Positions 1 through 9,298 of a stretch of 64,000 bases of DNA are shown one piece after another. The DNA is from Marinomonas sp. MED121 (lineage in GTDB: Bacteria > Pseudomonadota > Gammaproteobacteria > Pseudomonadales > Marinomonadaceae): contig NZ_CH672432.1 of assembly GCF_000153025.1 (NCBI RefSeq), positions 415,127 to 479,126 on the forward strand, given 5' to 3'. Position 1 is the first letter of the stretch. Every line of letters starts with the position of its first letter. The notes beneath the pieces were generated by a model. That model was not told where the DNA came from. It saw only the letters and a program-made list of their open reading frames with translations, and made no database searches. A program made the position numbers and the translations under genes.

Positions 1-427
1 GAATATATTCACCTCCTTGCACTAACTCTGAGTAGGAATCGCTAACCCCAACACCTTGTAGCTGTATTCGGCTTATCTTATCGGTATTCACCTGAAACTG
101 ACCTTGAAATTCATCGTCAACAACTACTTGAGAGGAGGTACTCTTTGACGCAATTTCAACACTAAAAAATTCAGATACCTTACCTAAACCGTTGGTACAA
201 GCTTCGGCTATCGATTTTGATTCCGCTTGCACAACACCTGCGACCCAAAGCTGAGAAAGCCCAATAAAATCTAAACCAGAATCTGCATGATAATTATTTT
301 TTGCCCAATCTGGTTTTTGTCCATTCAATTCATTGCTAACCCCATAACCTGATCCTAGGGCGATCATACTCGATAGGCATATCGCGTTTATCACTCGCTT
401 GAAAATCGGCTTTGTCTTAATAAACAT
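1..427 (-). CDS. LPP20-like envelope protein, partial (runs off left edge)
   Basis: This minus-strand frame starts with ATG at 427-425 and stays open to position 1, giving about 142 residues of an unfinished protein. The N-terminus (MFIKTKPIFKRVINAIC, then a hydrophobic stretch) looks like a signal sequence. After it come PDWAKN, an alternating stretch ending in VEIASKSTSSQVVVDD, and LQGVGVSDSYSEL. The layout 'PDW, GL/GVG, then v-i-s-s-s, then L-GV-v-d-Y' is what I know from LPP20-type lipoproteins and their flagellar or envelope relatives. That match is by eye only. The start overlaps the end of the WD40 lipoprotein gene by 11 bases, so the two are probably translationally coupled. It is the last visible gene of the six-gene operon. 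Confidence 0.6.
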   Translation of the reverse strand, partial: MFIKTKPIFKRVINAICLSSMIALGSGYGVSNELNGQKPDWAKNNYHADSGLDFIGLSQLWVAGVVQAESKSIAEACTNGLGKVSEFFSVEIASKSTSSQVVVDDEFQGQFQVNTDKISRIQLQGVGVSDSYSELVQGGEYI

Positions 428-3400
428 TGTCTAATCCAAATAATGCATATTTGCCCATGTTGATGACTGACGCCTCTTGATTAGTCATAAGATATAAATC
501 ATGTGCATCAAAGCTGCTAAAAACCTGCTTTATCTGATTTTGGTTGGTGAGATTAATATCATTAATATGCTCATTAGAAGACACATGAAAAACAGATATT
601 CGATCTGGATAAATGGCGTAGACCACTTGGCCATTTACCCCTAATTCAACGGCTAATGGCTCATCTGATAACGCTACTTTCCCTAAGGTATTACCACTTG
701 CTAAGTTTTTAACCCAAATGAGTTGGTTTTGGGTATAGGCAAGTAAGTTCGCAGCCACATCATAATCAGAAACTGAGTGGCTACTCGTTTTAAAAGACTT
801 TATCTGCTCTGCAGTATCAGGGTTCCATATTCGTATGCTGGCATCGTCACTTGAAGAAATAATGATATTCAAAGAGTCATCATATCGAGCAAATTGAATA
901 CTATCCGTATGTCCAAGCATTTCTGCTTGCACACGATTACTATTTTTAATGTCCCACAACTTTACAGTCTGATCAGTACCCGTTGAGATTAATAGATCAT
1001 CACTCATAAAGGCCAAATCCAACACATTTCCGGCATAACCTTTAAGCTCTGTTTCTAAACGTATCCAAGAATCCTCATTCATGGGATTAAGGTTTAAACG
1101 CCATATTTTAATTAGGCCATCTTTACCCGCTGTGGCTAATAATTGGTTGTTTGATGATAAGGCGGTTGTGGTCACTTGAGTATCATGAACAGAAAACGTT
1201 TCTTTAAACCGACCTGTGTCACTGAGAGATTCGAAAATAATCTCACCATTGGTCAAACTGGTTACTAAATACTCACCATTTGACGCAATTGTCATACTAA
1301 CAATATCAGACGTTAATTGAGCATTATCCAGCTCTTTGTAGACCTTAGGCTCAAACCCTTGGCTGCCTAAATATAAAGAATCGACCTTAAAGCCTAAATG
1401 CTCCCAGTTAGGAATAGACGTTGTATAGAGGTTATCCGGCTCCAAACTACCTTGCTTGACTAACATAATATTACCATCTTCAAAAACAGAAACGCCGCCA
1501 CTTAAGGCATTAAATAAACTAGGCTTATTAGCCACAAGTAAAGGGTCTGCTTGCTCTTCATTTAGAAAGGTTAGATACGCTTGGGTTTGTACACTGGTCT
1601 CTAATTTATTTGAAAAAAGTGCCTGATATAGATTCATATCTGATTTAGGAATAGGTTCGGCAAATACCGCTTGATGGATAGAAGATTTATCTAACCAAGA
1701 CCTTGCACTATTAATCTTGCCTAAACGTTTTTGATAATCTAATCGAATTTCTGACTCTGTTGTACTGGGCCTGATTTTAAGATTCTCTTTGCCACCATAG
1801 ATAAATTCATTATTGCTTAAGTACTGAATAATAAAACCTGAATTTAACGTATCATAAGCATCATAGGTGCCTGGCATAAGCGTAATTTCTGTAAAGTCAG
1901 TACCATCAAACTGCCTAATTTCACCCGTTTTTGTCATCAGCATGAATTTATTTTCATTTAATGCGCAAGTCCCTGTAACAATATCGCCAGAAAAAGGAGA
2001 GCTGGCTTTAACTGCTAGACTTTGCTGTGCATTTTTGTCAAAAACATATGCCTGACTGCCTTGCCAGTACAAGAGGTTATCGCTATCACCGCAAGCTTGC
2101 ATGCCAGACACTGACATCCCTGACTTGATAGGGCTTAGACGTTGATTTTTTATATCAAAGAAGGACAGCATCCCACTTGTTGAGATGACATACATATTCG
2201 CACTTTTTGGGTTTAAGCTAAGTTTGTCTATTTGCCCAAAAGCCGTTAATGGTTTCAGCTTTGCGCTATTCAAATCTAGCGCATACGCGATTGTTCCATC
2301 GATAAAGTAGGCTTGATTTTTAGATTCCACTAATTGTACAGAATGAATCGCATCAGCTTGGCGTTCTAGCAAAACCTTACCCTGCTTTTTTAACATTAAA
2401 CGTTTGTCAGTTAATATTAATTGGCTATTAATATTGGGTAAGTAAAAAGCCTGCTTGGCAAATTCATCCCACTGCTTACTTTCCCACATTAGGGTATTTT
2501 GATTGGTGTTTTTTAAAGATAATAGGGATACCTTACTTTCATAGTCTTGCAAGGTATTAACCATCAGATACGACTGACTTTGATCTAAATGAATACTCCT
2601 AGCATAGGCGGTTTTATTAAGTATCCGTTCTTTATCTAACGCATTAATTTTTGCTTCAATCTCATTATCTATCAGTTTGACCCTATCTTGATAAACAAAT
2701 GCATGGGTATCACCATTTCCTCTTTCAACCACATAATCTTTATCATTAAATTGCATGACAGCATCACGATTTATACTGGCAAATTCCCTAATATCTGAGC
2801 CCAGTGCGTATAAACTCATTCTTAATAAGGCATCAATTTTTGCTTTGTTATCTTGATCTTTAAGCTCTAGTCGATAAGTAAACCAAGTAGAGTTTCTATC
2901 CTTGCCTTTACGTTTTATGGTTTTATAACCTTGTAAATGTATGCGTCCTTGTTGCCAAGCTTGCGCGTCAATATAAAACCCTATTTCAGCATCGTTTCCT
3001 CTTCCTTGAACAAGATCAAATACCGAATTTAAAGCCGTTTCATCACCATACCCCACATTAAAAATGGCTGGCACATAACTAAATTCATCATTACCCAGCA
3101 CAAACTCTTTTGCTGTTATTGTCGAAAACTGTCCACTAATAGAACGTTTCGCTAATAAATCCAGCTTTTTGGGATTATCTTGGATATAACTTATAACCTT
3201 AGTTAAGGCCTTATTGGCAGCAGACCTTTTCTCTAATCCAGTTTGATAGATAGGCCCAACTAAAGAAAGCGAGGCACCTTTGGCATTAGCCCAATTTGTA
3301 CTGGTTTCTTTTGCTCCTTGCGCAATAATGACTTTTTGTTCCAGCTCATCAAAAACGTTTACCGTTTTACTGGGCTTTTCTTGTGTGGCATTACACGCCA

Positions 3401-3455
3401 TCAGAGCCAAGGCACTCAATATCATGGTAAGTGTTTTAAAATTGAATCTGCTCAT
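417..3455 (-). CDS. WD40-repeat lipoprotein, 1012 aa
   Basis: A predicted lipoprotein: residues 1-21 form a signal peptide ending in the lipobox LMAC, with Cys21 as the lipidated residue. Residues about 715-880 hold at least three WD40-like units ending in IKIWRL, VKLWDI and IRIWNP, preceded by GKDG, GTDQ and SSDD turns. The middle (about 270-650) has further short beta-rich repeats that may be a more divergent propeller. Residues 40-260 are a separate domain I do not recognise. The likely role is a scaffold at the outer or inner membrane for the neighbouring ABC system. The start overlaps the permease stop by 4 bases (ATGA), and the end overlaps the next gene. The fold is well supported; the function is unknown. 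Confidence 0.85.
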   Translation of the reverse strand: MSRFNFKTLTMILSALALMACNATQEKPSKTVNVFDELEQKVIIAQGAKETSTNWANAKGASLSLVGPIYQTGLEKRSAANKALTKVISYIQDNPKKLDLLAKRSISGQFSTITAKEFVLGNDEFSYVPAIFNVGYGDETALNSVFDLVQGRGNDAEIGFYIDAQAWQQGRIHLQGYKTIKRKGKDRNSTWFTYRLELKDQDNKAKIDALLRMSLYALGSDIREFASINRDAVMQFNDKDYVVERGNGDTHAFVYQDRVKLIDNEIEAKINALDKERILNKTAYARSIHLDQSQSYLMVNTLQDYESKVSLLSLKNTNQNTLMWESKQWDEFAKQAFYLPNINSQLILTDKRLMLKKQGKVLLERQADAIHSVQLVESKNQAYFIDGTIAYALDLNSAKLKPLTAFGQIDKLSLNPKSANMYVISTSGMLSFFDIKNQRLSPIKSGMSVSGMQACGDSDNLLYWQGSQAYVFDKNAQQSLAVKASSPFSGDIVTGTCALNENKFMLMTKTGEIRQFDGTDFTEITLMPGTYDAYDTLNSGFIIQYLSNNEFIYGGKENLKIRPSTTESEIRLDYQKRLGKINSARSWLDKSSIHQAVFAEPIPKSDMNLYQALFSNKLETSVQTQAYLTFLNEEQADPLLVANKPSLFNALSGGVSVFEDGNIMLVKQGSLEPDNLYTTSIPNWEHLGFKVDSLYLGSQGFEPKVYKELDNAQLTSDIVSMTIASNGEYLVTSLTNGEIIFESLSDTGRFKETFSVHDTQVTTTALSSNNQLLATAGKDGLIKIWRLNLNPMNEDSWIRLETELKGYAGNVLDLAFMSDDLLISTGTDQTVKLWDIKNSNRVQAEMLGHTDSIQFARYDDSLNIIISSSDDASIRIWNPDTAEQIKSFKTSSHSVSDYDVAANLLAYTQNQLIWVKNLASGNTLGKVALSDEPLAVELGVNGQVVYAIYPDRISVFHVSSNEHINDINLTNQNQIKQVFSSFDAHDLYLMTNQEASVINMGKYALFGLDNVY

Positions 3456-4651
3456 TTAAACCCCAGCCTACCTTGTATTCCCATGAAGTTAATAACATTT
3501 ACAAGTATTAATACAAACAAACAAATTACCCAAGATACGCTTTGCTGCCATATAAAATCATTAGCAAAAAAGTGTTTTGCTAATGGCGTTATCCAAATAG
3601 AAACACCAAGGTATGCCGTCAAAACGCCCATCGAACTGGCAAACACGCTCAAAACCACCAGAGGTATAGTCAGTAAATACCCCGTCATATAAAGGATGTT
3701 TAATGATGGGAGTCGCTTTATAAACACATTGGTTTGATTCAACGTCAGCACCATACATAACATTAAGGTTAATAAAATAATTAACCCATATCCCATCAAT
3801 TTAAGTGTCAGTAAAATACTTCTTTGCTTACTTTTTTGATCTAACCAGCTACTTAGCAGCCCAACTTGACCACTTTCATTAATGATTTTTTGAATGCTTT
3901 CCTTACTCGTTTCAAATTCATGGGTATTTTTGAGTCGTATATACAGGCCCTTTTCTTGAATATCCTGATCATTCAACCAATGATGAATTTCATCTATTCC
4001 CATATAAAGAATGGATTCATCGGCATAATCATTCACATAGGCCTTTATTTGCCCTTGATAGTCAAAACCATCTTGTTTCACACTCACCTGTTGGCTAATA
4101 GGCGCATAAAAGCTCTCATCTAAAACAGCATTAGGTAAAATGAGATTAGGGTTTAATAACCACTGGGCAGCATACTCCAAGTTTGTGATTTTAAATTTAT
4201 AGCTACCAGCATCATAATAATGTAATTGATCTAACGGAATCACTGCGGGCAACACCCGTTGTAAACCGATTAAAGTGACCTGTCCGTTGCTAAACTTATC
4301 AAAACTATTAGGTGCTTCAATGCCACTGAGTTGACTCGTTGCAGCTGTCAGCCTTAACCATTTTGTTGACTTAACAAATTCACTAACCGACAGCACACTC
4401 GTTTCATCTAGCAAAGCCTGTTTTAACTGGCTTAATGCAAATCTTTCCTGTGCCTTCAAACTTTCATCTAACAGCAAGGTAAAGTGGGCTTGTTTGCTAG
4501 CAAAACGTTTTGCTATTTGCTGTTCGTAACTATCAATTAATAACAACAAGCTGAAAATACAACCTGATACAAAGGTAAATAGCACAAAATAGCTCACTAA
4601 AGAGCTTAAAAAAAATCGCAGGGCTAAGCCCAGTTGCTCCTTGACCTTCAC
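3452..4651 (-). CDS. ABC transporter permease, FtsX/LolC-type topology
   Basis: This is a 399-residue membrane protein with one N-terminal membrane segment (about 10-38), a periplasmic region of roughly 230 residues, and three C-terminal segments (about 285-307, 318-350, 370-392). This 1+3 arrangement is that of MacB/LolC/FtsX-type permeases, which work by mechanotransmission rather than by forming a channel. Sequence motifs beyond topology are weak, so the family is inferred from topology and from the gene lying immediately after the LolD-like ATPase (adjacent, no gap). With that ATPase it would form the energised part of the operon's export or assembly system. The substrate could be a lipoprotein of the same operon or the glycine-rich protein; this is inference. 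Confidence 0.75.
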   Translation of the reverse strand: MKVKEQLGLALRFFLSSLVSYFVLFTFVSGCIFSLLLLIDSYEQQIAKRFASKQAHFTLLLDESLKAQERFALSQLKQALLDETSVLSVSEFVKSTKWLRLTAATSQLSGIEAPNSFDKFSNGQVTLIGLQRVLPAVIPLDQLHYYDAGSYKFKITNLEYAAQWLLNPNLILPNAVLDESFYAPISQQVSVKQDGFDYQGQIKAYVNDYADESILYMGIDEIHHWLNDQDIQEKGLYIRLKNTHEFETSKESIQKIINESGQVGLLSSWLDQKSKQRSILLTLKLMGYGLIILLTLMLCMVLTLNQTNVFIKRLPSLNILYMTGYLLTIPLVVLSVFASSMGVLTAYLGVSIWITPLAKHFFANDFIWQQSVSWVICLFVLILVNVINFMGIQGRLGFK

Positions 4652-5365
4652 TCATTTACACCGAATCAATGATGACTTCACATCATCCTGAGAGGCGACT
4701 GCTAACTGATAATAAGCATCTGCAAACTCAATAAAATCAGTATTATGACTGACGATAATCACGGCACTGCCTATTTCTTTAGCAATGCGTAATAACTCAC
4801 TTTTAATAAAATCTGTATTTGAATCGTCTAAGTTACCTGTCGGTTCATCTGCTATAACAATGTCTGGTTCATGAATCAGGGCTCGGATAATCGCGACTCT
4901 TTGCTGCTCGCCACCTGAGAGTTCATGAGGGTATTTTTCAGGTCTAATATCAGGCATGTAAGTATGAATTAATGCCAAAGCTTTATTTTGAGCAGACCTC
5001 TTAGTATCTCCCTTCATTAGCAGTGGCAAAGTACAATTTTCAAGCACATTAAACTCTTCGATTAACGCAAAAGACTGAAAAATAAACCCTAGAGAGCGTG
5101 CTCTTAGTTTTGCTTTGGCTCTCTGCCCAAGCGACTCAACTGACTGACCATAATATTCAATACGCCCTTTATCAGATTGATCTAGCAAGGCTATTTGCCT
5201 TAAAAATGACGTTTTACCGCTTCCAGAGGCCCCCATTATGAGGGTAACCTCCCCAGCTTTAGCGTCAAAATTCACGTCCTGATAAATAATTGGATTAGCA
5301 GTACCTTTGTATTTCTTGGTTAGTCCTATTACCTTGATAACGCTCTCATTATGGTTTGCATTCAT
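4652..5365 (-). CDS. ABC transporter ATP-binding protein, LolD/MacB class
   Basis: This 237-residue ATPase has all core motifs: Walker A GASGSGKT (45-52), the Q-loop in FIFQSFALIEEFNVLEN, signature LSGGEQQRVAIIRAL, Walker B IVIADEPTGNLDD and the switch histidine in VIIVSHN. 'EPTGNLD' and 'Q-SFALIEEFNVLEN' are typical of the LolD/MacB/FtsE class that pairs with 1+3-segment permeases, which fits the next gene. It starts 3 bases after the glycine-rich gene ends and abuts the permease gene, so the set is one transcript. The class is secure; the transported substrate is not known. Confidence 0.93.
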   Translation of the reverse strand: MNANHNESVIKVIGLTKKYKGTANPIIYQDVNFDAKAGEVTLIMGASGSGKTSFLRQIALLDQSDKGRIEYYGQSVESLGQRAKAKLRARSLGFIFQSFALIEEFNVLENCTLPLLMKGDTKRSAQNKALALIHTYMPDIRPEKYPHELSGGEQQRVAIIRALIHEPDIVIADEPTGNLDDSNTDFIKSELLRIAKEIGSAVIIVSHNTDFIEFADAYYQLAVASQDDVKSSLIRCK

Positions 5366-5368
5366 TTG

Positions 5369-6943
5369 CTATCCACCTGAGTTAACAAAACTCACACTGC
5401 CACTTGAACCATATGAACCAGACGAACCATTCGAGCCAGAGCGTCCTGATGAACCCGAGCGTCCGTATGAGCCAGCACTCCCCTGATACCCTCCTGGTTT
5501 ACTAATCGGGTTACAACTGGAATAGCCGGTACTATAATCTATGGTGCAATTGCTATCATAATAAGGGTTTCCACCCGGTCCACCGGGCCCTGCGGCACCA
5601 CGACTACCAGCTGAACCGCCTGATCCTGCTTGCCCAGCATTACCACCTGAACCGCCACTCACTTTGGCACTAAAACTATTACGGGCAATAGCCCTAAAAC
5701 TTGTTGGACCAGACAGGCTTACCTGTACAAATCCGCCTCGTCCACCTTGACCACCATCACCACCATTACCTCCACGAGCACCATCACCGCCGTCACCGCC
5801 ATTACCGCCAGAACCACCGCTCCCGGCACTACTGTAAGCACTGGCATTCGATCCTTTTCGACCTGCAGATCCCGCTTCGCCATTACCGCCATTACCGCCA
5901 TTACCGCCATTACCACCACTACCGCCTCGACCGCCAATAGCCGTAATATAGAGTTTTTGATCCTGTTCGAATAAATAGCGGCCAGAACCCTGATTGGATT
6001 GGTATCGATAGCTTTTAAGTGGCTCTTTATAGAAAGGTGAGCTCAAAGGTAGGAGCGTAACCTTAATGGTCCCGACGTCTTTCGCATTTCTTCCATCTCC
6101 CCCATCGCCACCACGGCGGCCATCACCACCATTATTGCCATCACGGCCACTACCACCAGCAAATGCGCCAGCAACACTGGATAAAACACTGCTACTGTAA
6201 CTAGAGCCGCCTCGACCATTGCTACCGTGACTACCATTCTTTGCATTTGATGTAGATAAGGTAACCGTATGAGTACCATTTAAACGAAAGGAAGGTGCGA
6301 CCACAAAGCTATCAGAGACTTTATTATTTAACGAGATTGAAATGATGTAGCCTTTTTCTGCTGCACTAAAAGGGTCACTTTTACGATAATTTAAACTGCC
6401 ATCTGCCTGCATTGTGCCGGCAAGACTTTTCAATTTATATTGCAACTTTGAACGATTAAAATGGATATTTGTATCCGATTTATCCCCATATTGAGCGGTA
6501 AAATATACTTGGTCAGACTTATCCTGTAATACCACCCTATTTAATACGCGTTTTTGTCCTTCATAATAGACAGGGACACGCTCATTTTTCACCGGAAATG
6601 CATAGAGCGAATTGATTTTGCTAAGATTAGGCTGTTTTAGGTATTGGCTTTTCCAAGCCATAGATTTACTGGGAGTGAAAGCAATAGAGGTTTGTTTATT
6701 TGATTCAATGGCTTGATTAACACTGACATTAGCCGCAAAACTCTCACGTCGATCAAACATCACCTCTTGGCTATTAGTTGAAACATCAAATTGTGGTAGC
6801 AAAGGTAAATCTGTAGCGTACTGTTGCACTGTAAAATCTGATTTATAAGCGAAGTTTACACTGCTATTGAGCGCCTCATTAGCATAAACAAATGCACTAT
6901 TTAAACAAAGGCAAGCAAGCGCTAAAAAATAGTTAACTTTCAT
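5369..6943 (-). CDS. secreted glycine-rich (collagen-like) repeat protein
   Basis: A 524-residue exported protein. Residues 1-21 are a signal peptide (cleavage probably after VYA), and residues about 25-230 form a non-repetitive N-terminal region. Three low-complexity blocks rich in GGxGG and GXX triplets follow (about 232-290, 338-405 and 430-524), separated by short ordinary segments such as VGTIKVTLLPLS and FVQVSLSGPTSFRA. The last block shifts to GSSGSYGSSG and ends in FVNSGG. Glycine-rich repeats of this type form extended polyglycine-II or collagen-like structures in surface fibres and adhesins. It lies between the lipoprotein and the ABC ATPase genes with gaps of 13 and 3 bases, so it is a candidate substrate of this system. 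I know of no named family that fits. Confidence 0.8.
   Translation of the reverse strand: MKVNYFLALACLCLNSAFVYANEALNSSVNFAYKSDFTVQQYATDLPLLPQFDVSTNSQEVMFDRRESFAANVSVNQAIESNKQTSIAFTPSKSMAWKSQYLKQPNLSKINSLYAFPVKNERVPVYYEGQKRVLNRVVLQDKSDQVYFTAQYGDKSDTNIHFNRSKLQYKLKSLAGTMQADGSLNYRKSDPFSAAEKGYIISISLNNKVSDSFVVAPSFRLNGTHTVTLSTSNAKNGSHGSNGRGGSSYSSSVLSSVAGAFAGGSGRDGNNGGDGRRGGDGGDGRNAKDVGTIKVTLLPLSSPFYKEPLKSYRYQSNQGSGRYLFEQDQKLYITAIGGRGGSGGNGGNGGNGGNGEAGSAGRKGSNASAYSSAGSGGSGGNGGDGGDGARGGNGGDGGQGGRGGFVQVSLSGPTSFRAIARNSFSAKVSGGSGGNAGQAGSGGSAGSRGAAGPGGPGGNPYYDSNCTIDYSTGYSSCNPISKPGGYQGSAGSYGRSGSSGRSGSNGSSGSYGSSGSVSFVNSGG
5881..5925. repeat. 9-bp tandem repeat inside the glycine-rich gene
   Basis: Five consecutive 9-base units of CATTACCGC (three perfect, two with one or two changes) encode NGG triplets on the minus strand. 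Because the unit is a multiple of three, slippage would change protein length by three residues without shifting the frame. Confidence 0.85.
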
Positions 6944-6956
6944 ATTTAACCCCTAA

Positions 6957-8921
6957 TTAAAACTCAATCTGATTAAAACGACGTTTAATGGCAGATTTTA
7001 TTGCTTGCAAATCTGTCTCTTGTGTTAAAGATGCCATCCCTTGCTGTCCAGCATATAAAGAGGCATCTTCATTTTTAGCTTGGCTCACACCTTGACTGAA
7101 AATACTGGCGTATCGAGCCGAATAGTTTGGCGTTAATGTGTCTTTATATTTGCCTAAATAATTCCCCAAATACAGGTAGTCACTTGGAATGCTTGTCACA
7201 CTCTTCTTAAAGGCGTATTGCTCAAACATATTGCTGGTTTCTGATAAGGGTAAAGCCATTAAACTGCCGAACAATTTTTTAGAGTCAGCACGCTTTCTTA
7301 AAGCAATTATTTGGCCAGCAGGTGTTAGATAGGCCTGTCTAGCTGAGACGTCTTGCTTTTCAAGGGCCGCAATATAGTAATTGACAAGATGAGAAATACC
7401 CGCTTGTTTAATAATATTTTTATGACTTTGATTTAATGAGACAAGTAATGGTTTTGCCTGTAATTCAACAAACACAGGCATAACCTTATCTGTGTAAGCT
7501 TTAAAATCACCTGCTGAGTAAGCCAAGGTACGGGTCAGTTGTTTACGACTAATTTTAGTTAACAGTGCCTTTTTATTTTTGTCAGTCACTTCTTTATCTG
7601 TGGTTAGGCGTAATCCATAGTAATCCTGCAATTGATCCAACGACGCTTTTCGATAAGCCACATCGGCAGCACTAATCAAATAAGAGGCAAAGTCATTGGG
7701 GTAGTTAAGGTATAAAAACGAATAGATAAAATCGATGTAAGTATAAGGGCGCATTTCAACCCTATCCTTTAAACTTTCAAACACCCGTTCTTTAGCTTTT
7801 AACTTGGTTGCAGCAAACACACCGGGGTTCATTACCTGATGATGATTAAAAAAAGCTTGGCGATCATCTCCTAGGGCAACTAAACGGCCCTTTGCCTGAC
7901 TCGCATAATTATCATAACGATTTAGGTATTCTAGACTGGCCATTAATTGACCCAAACTAAAGTCACTTAATGGCGCATTTTCATACATGCTGTAGTAATA
8001 AAGTCCCGGTACATATTGAAGCAATAGTCGCTGGGCCCTTTGTTGAGTACTAGAAAAGTTAGGAAGTACGCCATCTAACTGGGCTTGCTTGGGTAATACT
8101 AAAGCACTGAGTAAACGCGAATTTTTGATTAATTCCGTTTTCTGTATGCTGCCAGGGTTTGCTAAATGATGAATAAATAACCCTTCATTCACATCTAAAA
8201 TGTAATTTAAATTACGGGAAGAGAGTTGATACACCTCTTTTTTAGCCAGCACACGATTAATCACTTCAAGATTAACCAGCTGATTTTCAATTTGATAAAC
8301 CAATAAACTCAGTGGCGTATCTTCAACTAAATTATTCACATGTACGCTTGATAACGCCGTCACAGCCTGTGCTTGAATTTCGAGGTTGAGTTTGTAGCTT
8401 TCAAGTCGGTCCAACATAGATTTGATCACGACCGTTTGCACCCCAGGCGAATCAACCTTCCTTAAAATCACCAGTAATTGAGACGAAATTGTATCGCCAT
8501 CAAGTCGACCCAGATTATAGGCAGCAGCAGCCCGAAGATAATCTTTAGTTACGGCAATAGGAAAGCCATCTTCAATCCATTCTTCTTCATCAGAGGTATA
8601 AACCCCCTCTTTTGCGATATTGACTAGGCTGTCCGTCAAAGCGCTGTATAAGCTTGGATTAACCTCTAATAAATCAATCACATTGGCCTGTTTCACGGCT
8701 ACTGGCATGAGCCTAGCCAATAAATCTGGGCTATCCTCATCGTCTTCATTCAGGCGATTTACACTCCACTCTAAATAGTCCTGAATTTTTATTGGATCGG
8801 TTTCTGCTGCAAACATCTCCACTTTTTTATCTTCAAAAATAAACCCCATCAGGGTCGCACAGCCAGTAAGCCCTAATGAAAGCAGCACTAAAAAAGTAAT
8901 TTGATATTGCTTTTGCATCAT
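6957..8921 (-). CDS. large lipoprotein, helical (HEAT-like) repeats, operon leader gene
   Basis: A 654-residue predicted lipoprotein: signal peptide with lipobox LTGC, lipidated at Cys21. The mature part is almost wholly alpha-helical with recurrent leucine-rich helix pairs, for example AAAAYNLGRLDGDTISSQLL and PGVQTVVIKSMLDRLESY, resembling HEAT-type solenoids. I do not recognise a named family. An acidic patch (EDDEDSPD) follows the N-terminus. It is the first gene of the six-gene operon, with a 13-base gap to the glycine-rich gene. As an outer-membrane-anchored solenoid it could act as a chaperone or dock for the glycine-rich protein; this is inference from position only. Confidence 0.8.
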   Translation of the reverse strand: MMQKQYQITFLVLLSLGLTGCATLMGFIFEDKKVEMFAAETDPIKIQDYLEWSVNRLNEDDEDSPDLLARLMPVAVKQANVIDLLEVNPSLYSALTDSLVNIAKEGVYTSDEEEWIEDGFPIAVTKDYLRAAAAYNLGRLDGDTISSQLLVILRKVDSPGVQTVVIKSMLDRLESYKLNLEIQAQAVTALSSVHVNNLVEDTPLSLLVYQIENQLVNLEVINRVLAKKEVYQLSSRNLNYILDVNEGLFIHHLANPGSIQKTELIKNSRLLSALVLPKQAQLDGVLPNFSSTQQRAQRLLLQYVPGLYYYSMYENAPLSDFSLGQLMASLEYLNRYDNYASQAKGRLVALGDDRQAFFNHHQVMNPGVFAATKLKAKERVFESLKDRVEMRPYTYIDFIYSFLYLNYPNDFASYLISAADVAYRKASLDQLQDYYGLRLTTDKEVTDKNKKALLTKISRKQLTRTLAYSAGDFKAYTDKVMPVFVELQAKPLLVSLNQSHKNIIKQAGISHLVNYYIAALEKQDVSARQAYLTPAGQIIALRKRADSKKLFGSLMALPLSETSNMFEQYAFKKSVTSIPSDYLYLGNYLGKYKDTLTPNYSARYASIFSQGVSQAKNEDASLYAGQQGMASLTQETDLQAIKSAIKRRFNQIEF

Positions 8922-9298
8922 CCTATCCCGTTATTATTTTTCTAAATCAAGATATTTACTTAGTTAAACCTAGTGTGGAGTCGCCAGTTAAACAAACCTT
9001 TACACATGCTAATCACATATTTTTGATTAAAAATCATCCATCAAGTGTGCAAGCTTAATCAATAATTCGATTAATTTACAACCAAAAACTGACAAATAAG
9101 TCATTAACCTGACAATCATTATTAGCTAACATGCAAATTAAAGCAGAATTAAATGCCCATAAAATTCATCGACAAAACGCTCTAATAGCATTTAGGTTTG
9201 TTAAGTTTAAGAAGAGTAAAGCCACAGAATTAAAAGACGATTCAGATACTCGAGAAAGATAGAAAGGCAGAAAAACAAGCCGCTGCTATTAAAATGAT
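8922..9298. other. intergenic region upstream of the envelope operon
   Basis: This 377-base AT-rich region should hold the promoter of the minus-strand operon. I could not fix a -35/-10 pair with confidence. At about 9132-9300 lies a plus-strand stretch that reads like a decayed gene end: a 43-codon frame from 9132 ending at 9263, whose apparent continuation in another frame ends ...RKAEKQAAAIKMI just before 9301. This suggests an old frameshifted fragment. Confidence 0.4.

Noticed and set aside
5881..5925. CRISPR-like array
   Set aside because: The units are 9 bases without spacers and lie inside a coding gene.
5701..6279. Overlapping open frames on both strands over the glycine-rich gene (His/Arg- or Val-rich products)
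   Set aside because: They are by-products of the repetitive GGN codons; composition is not protein-like.
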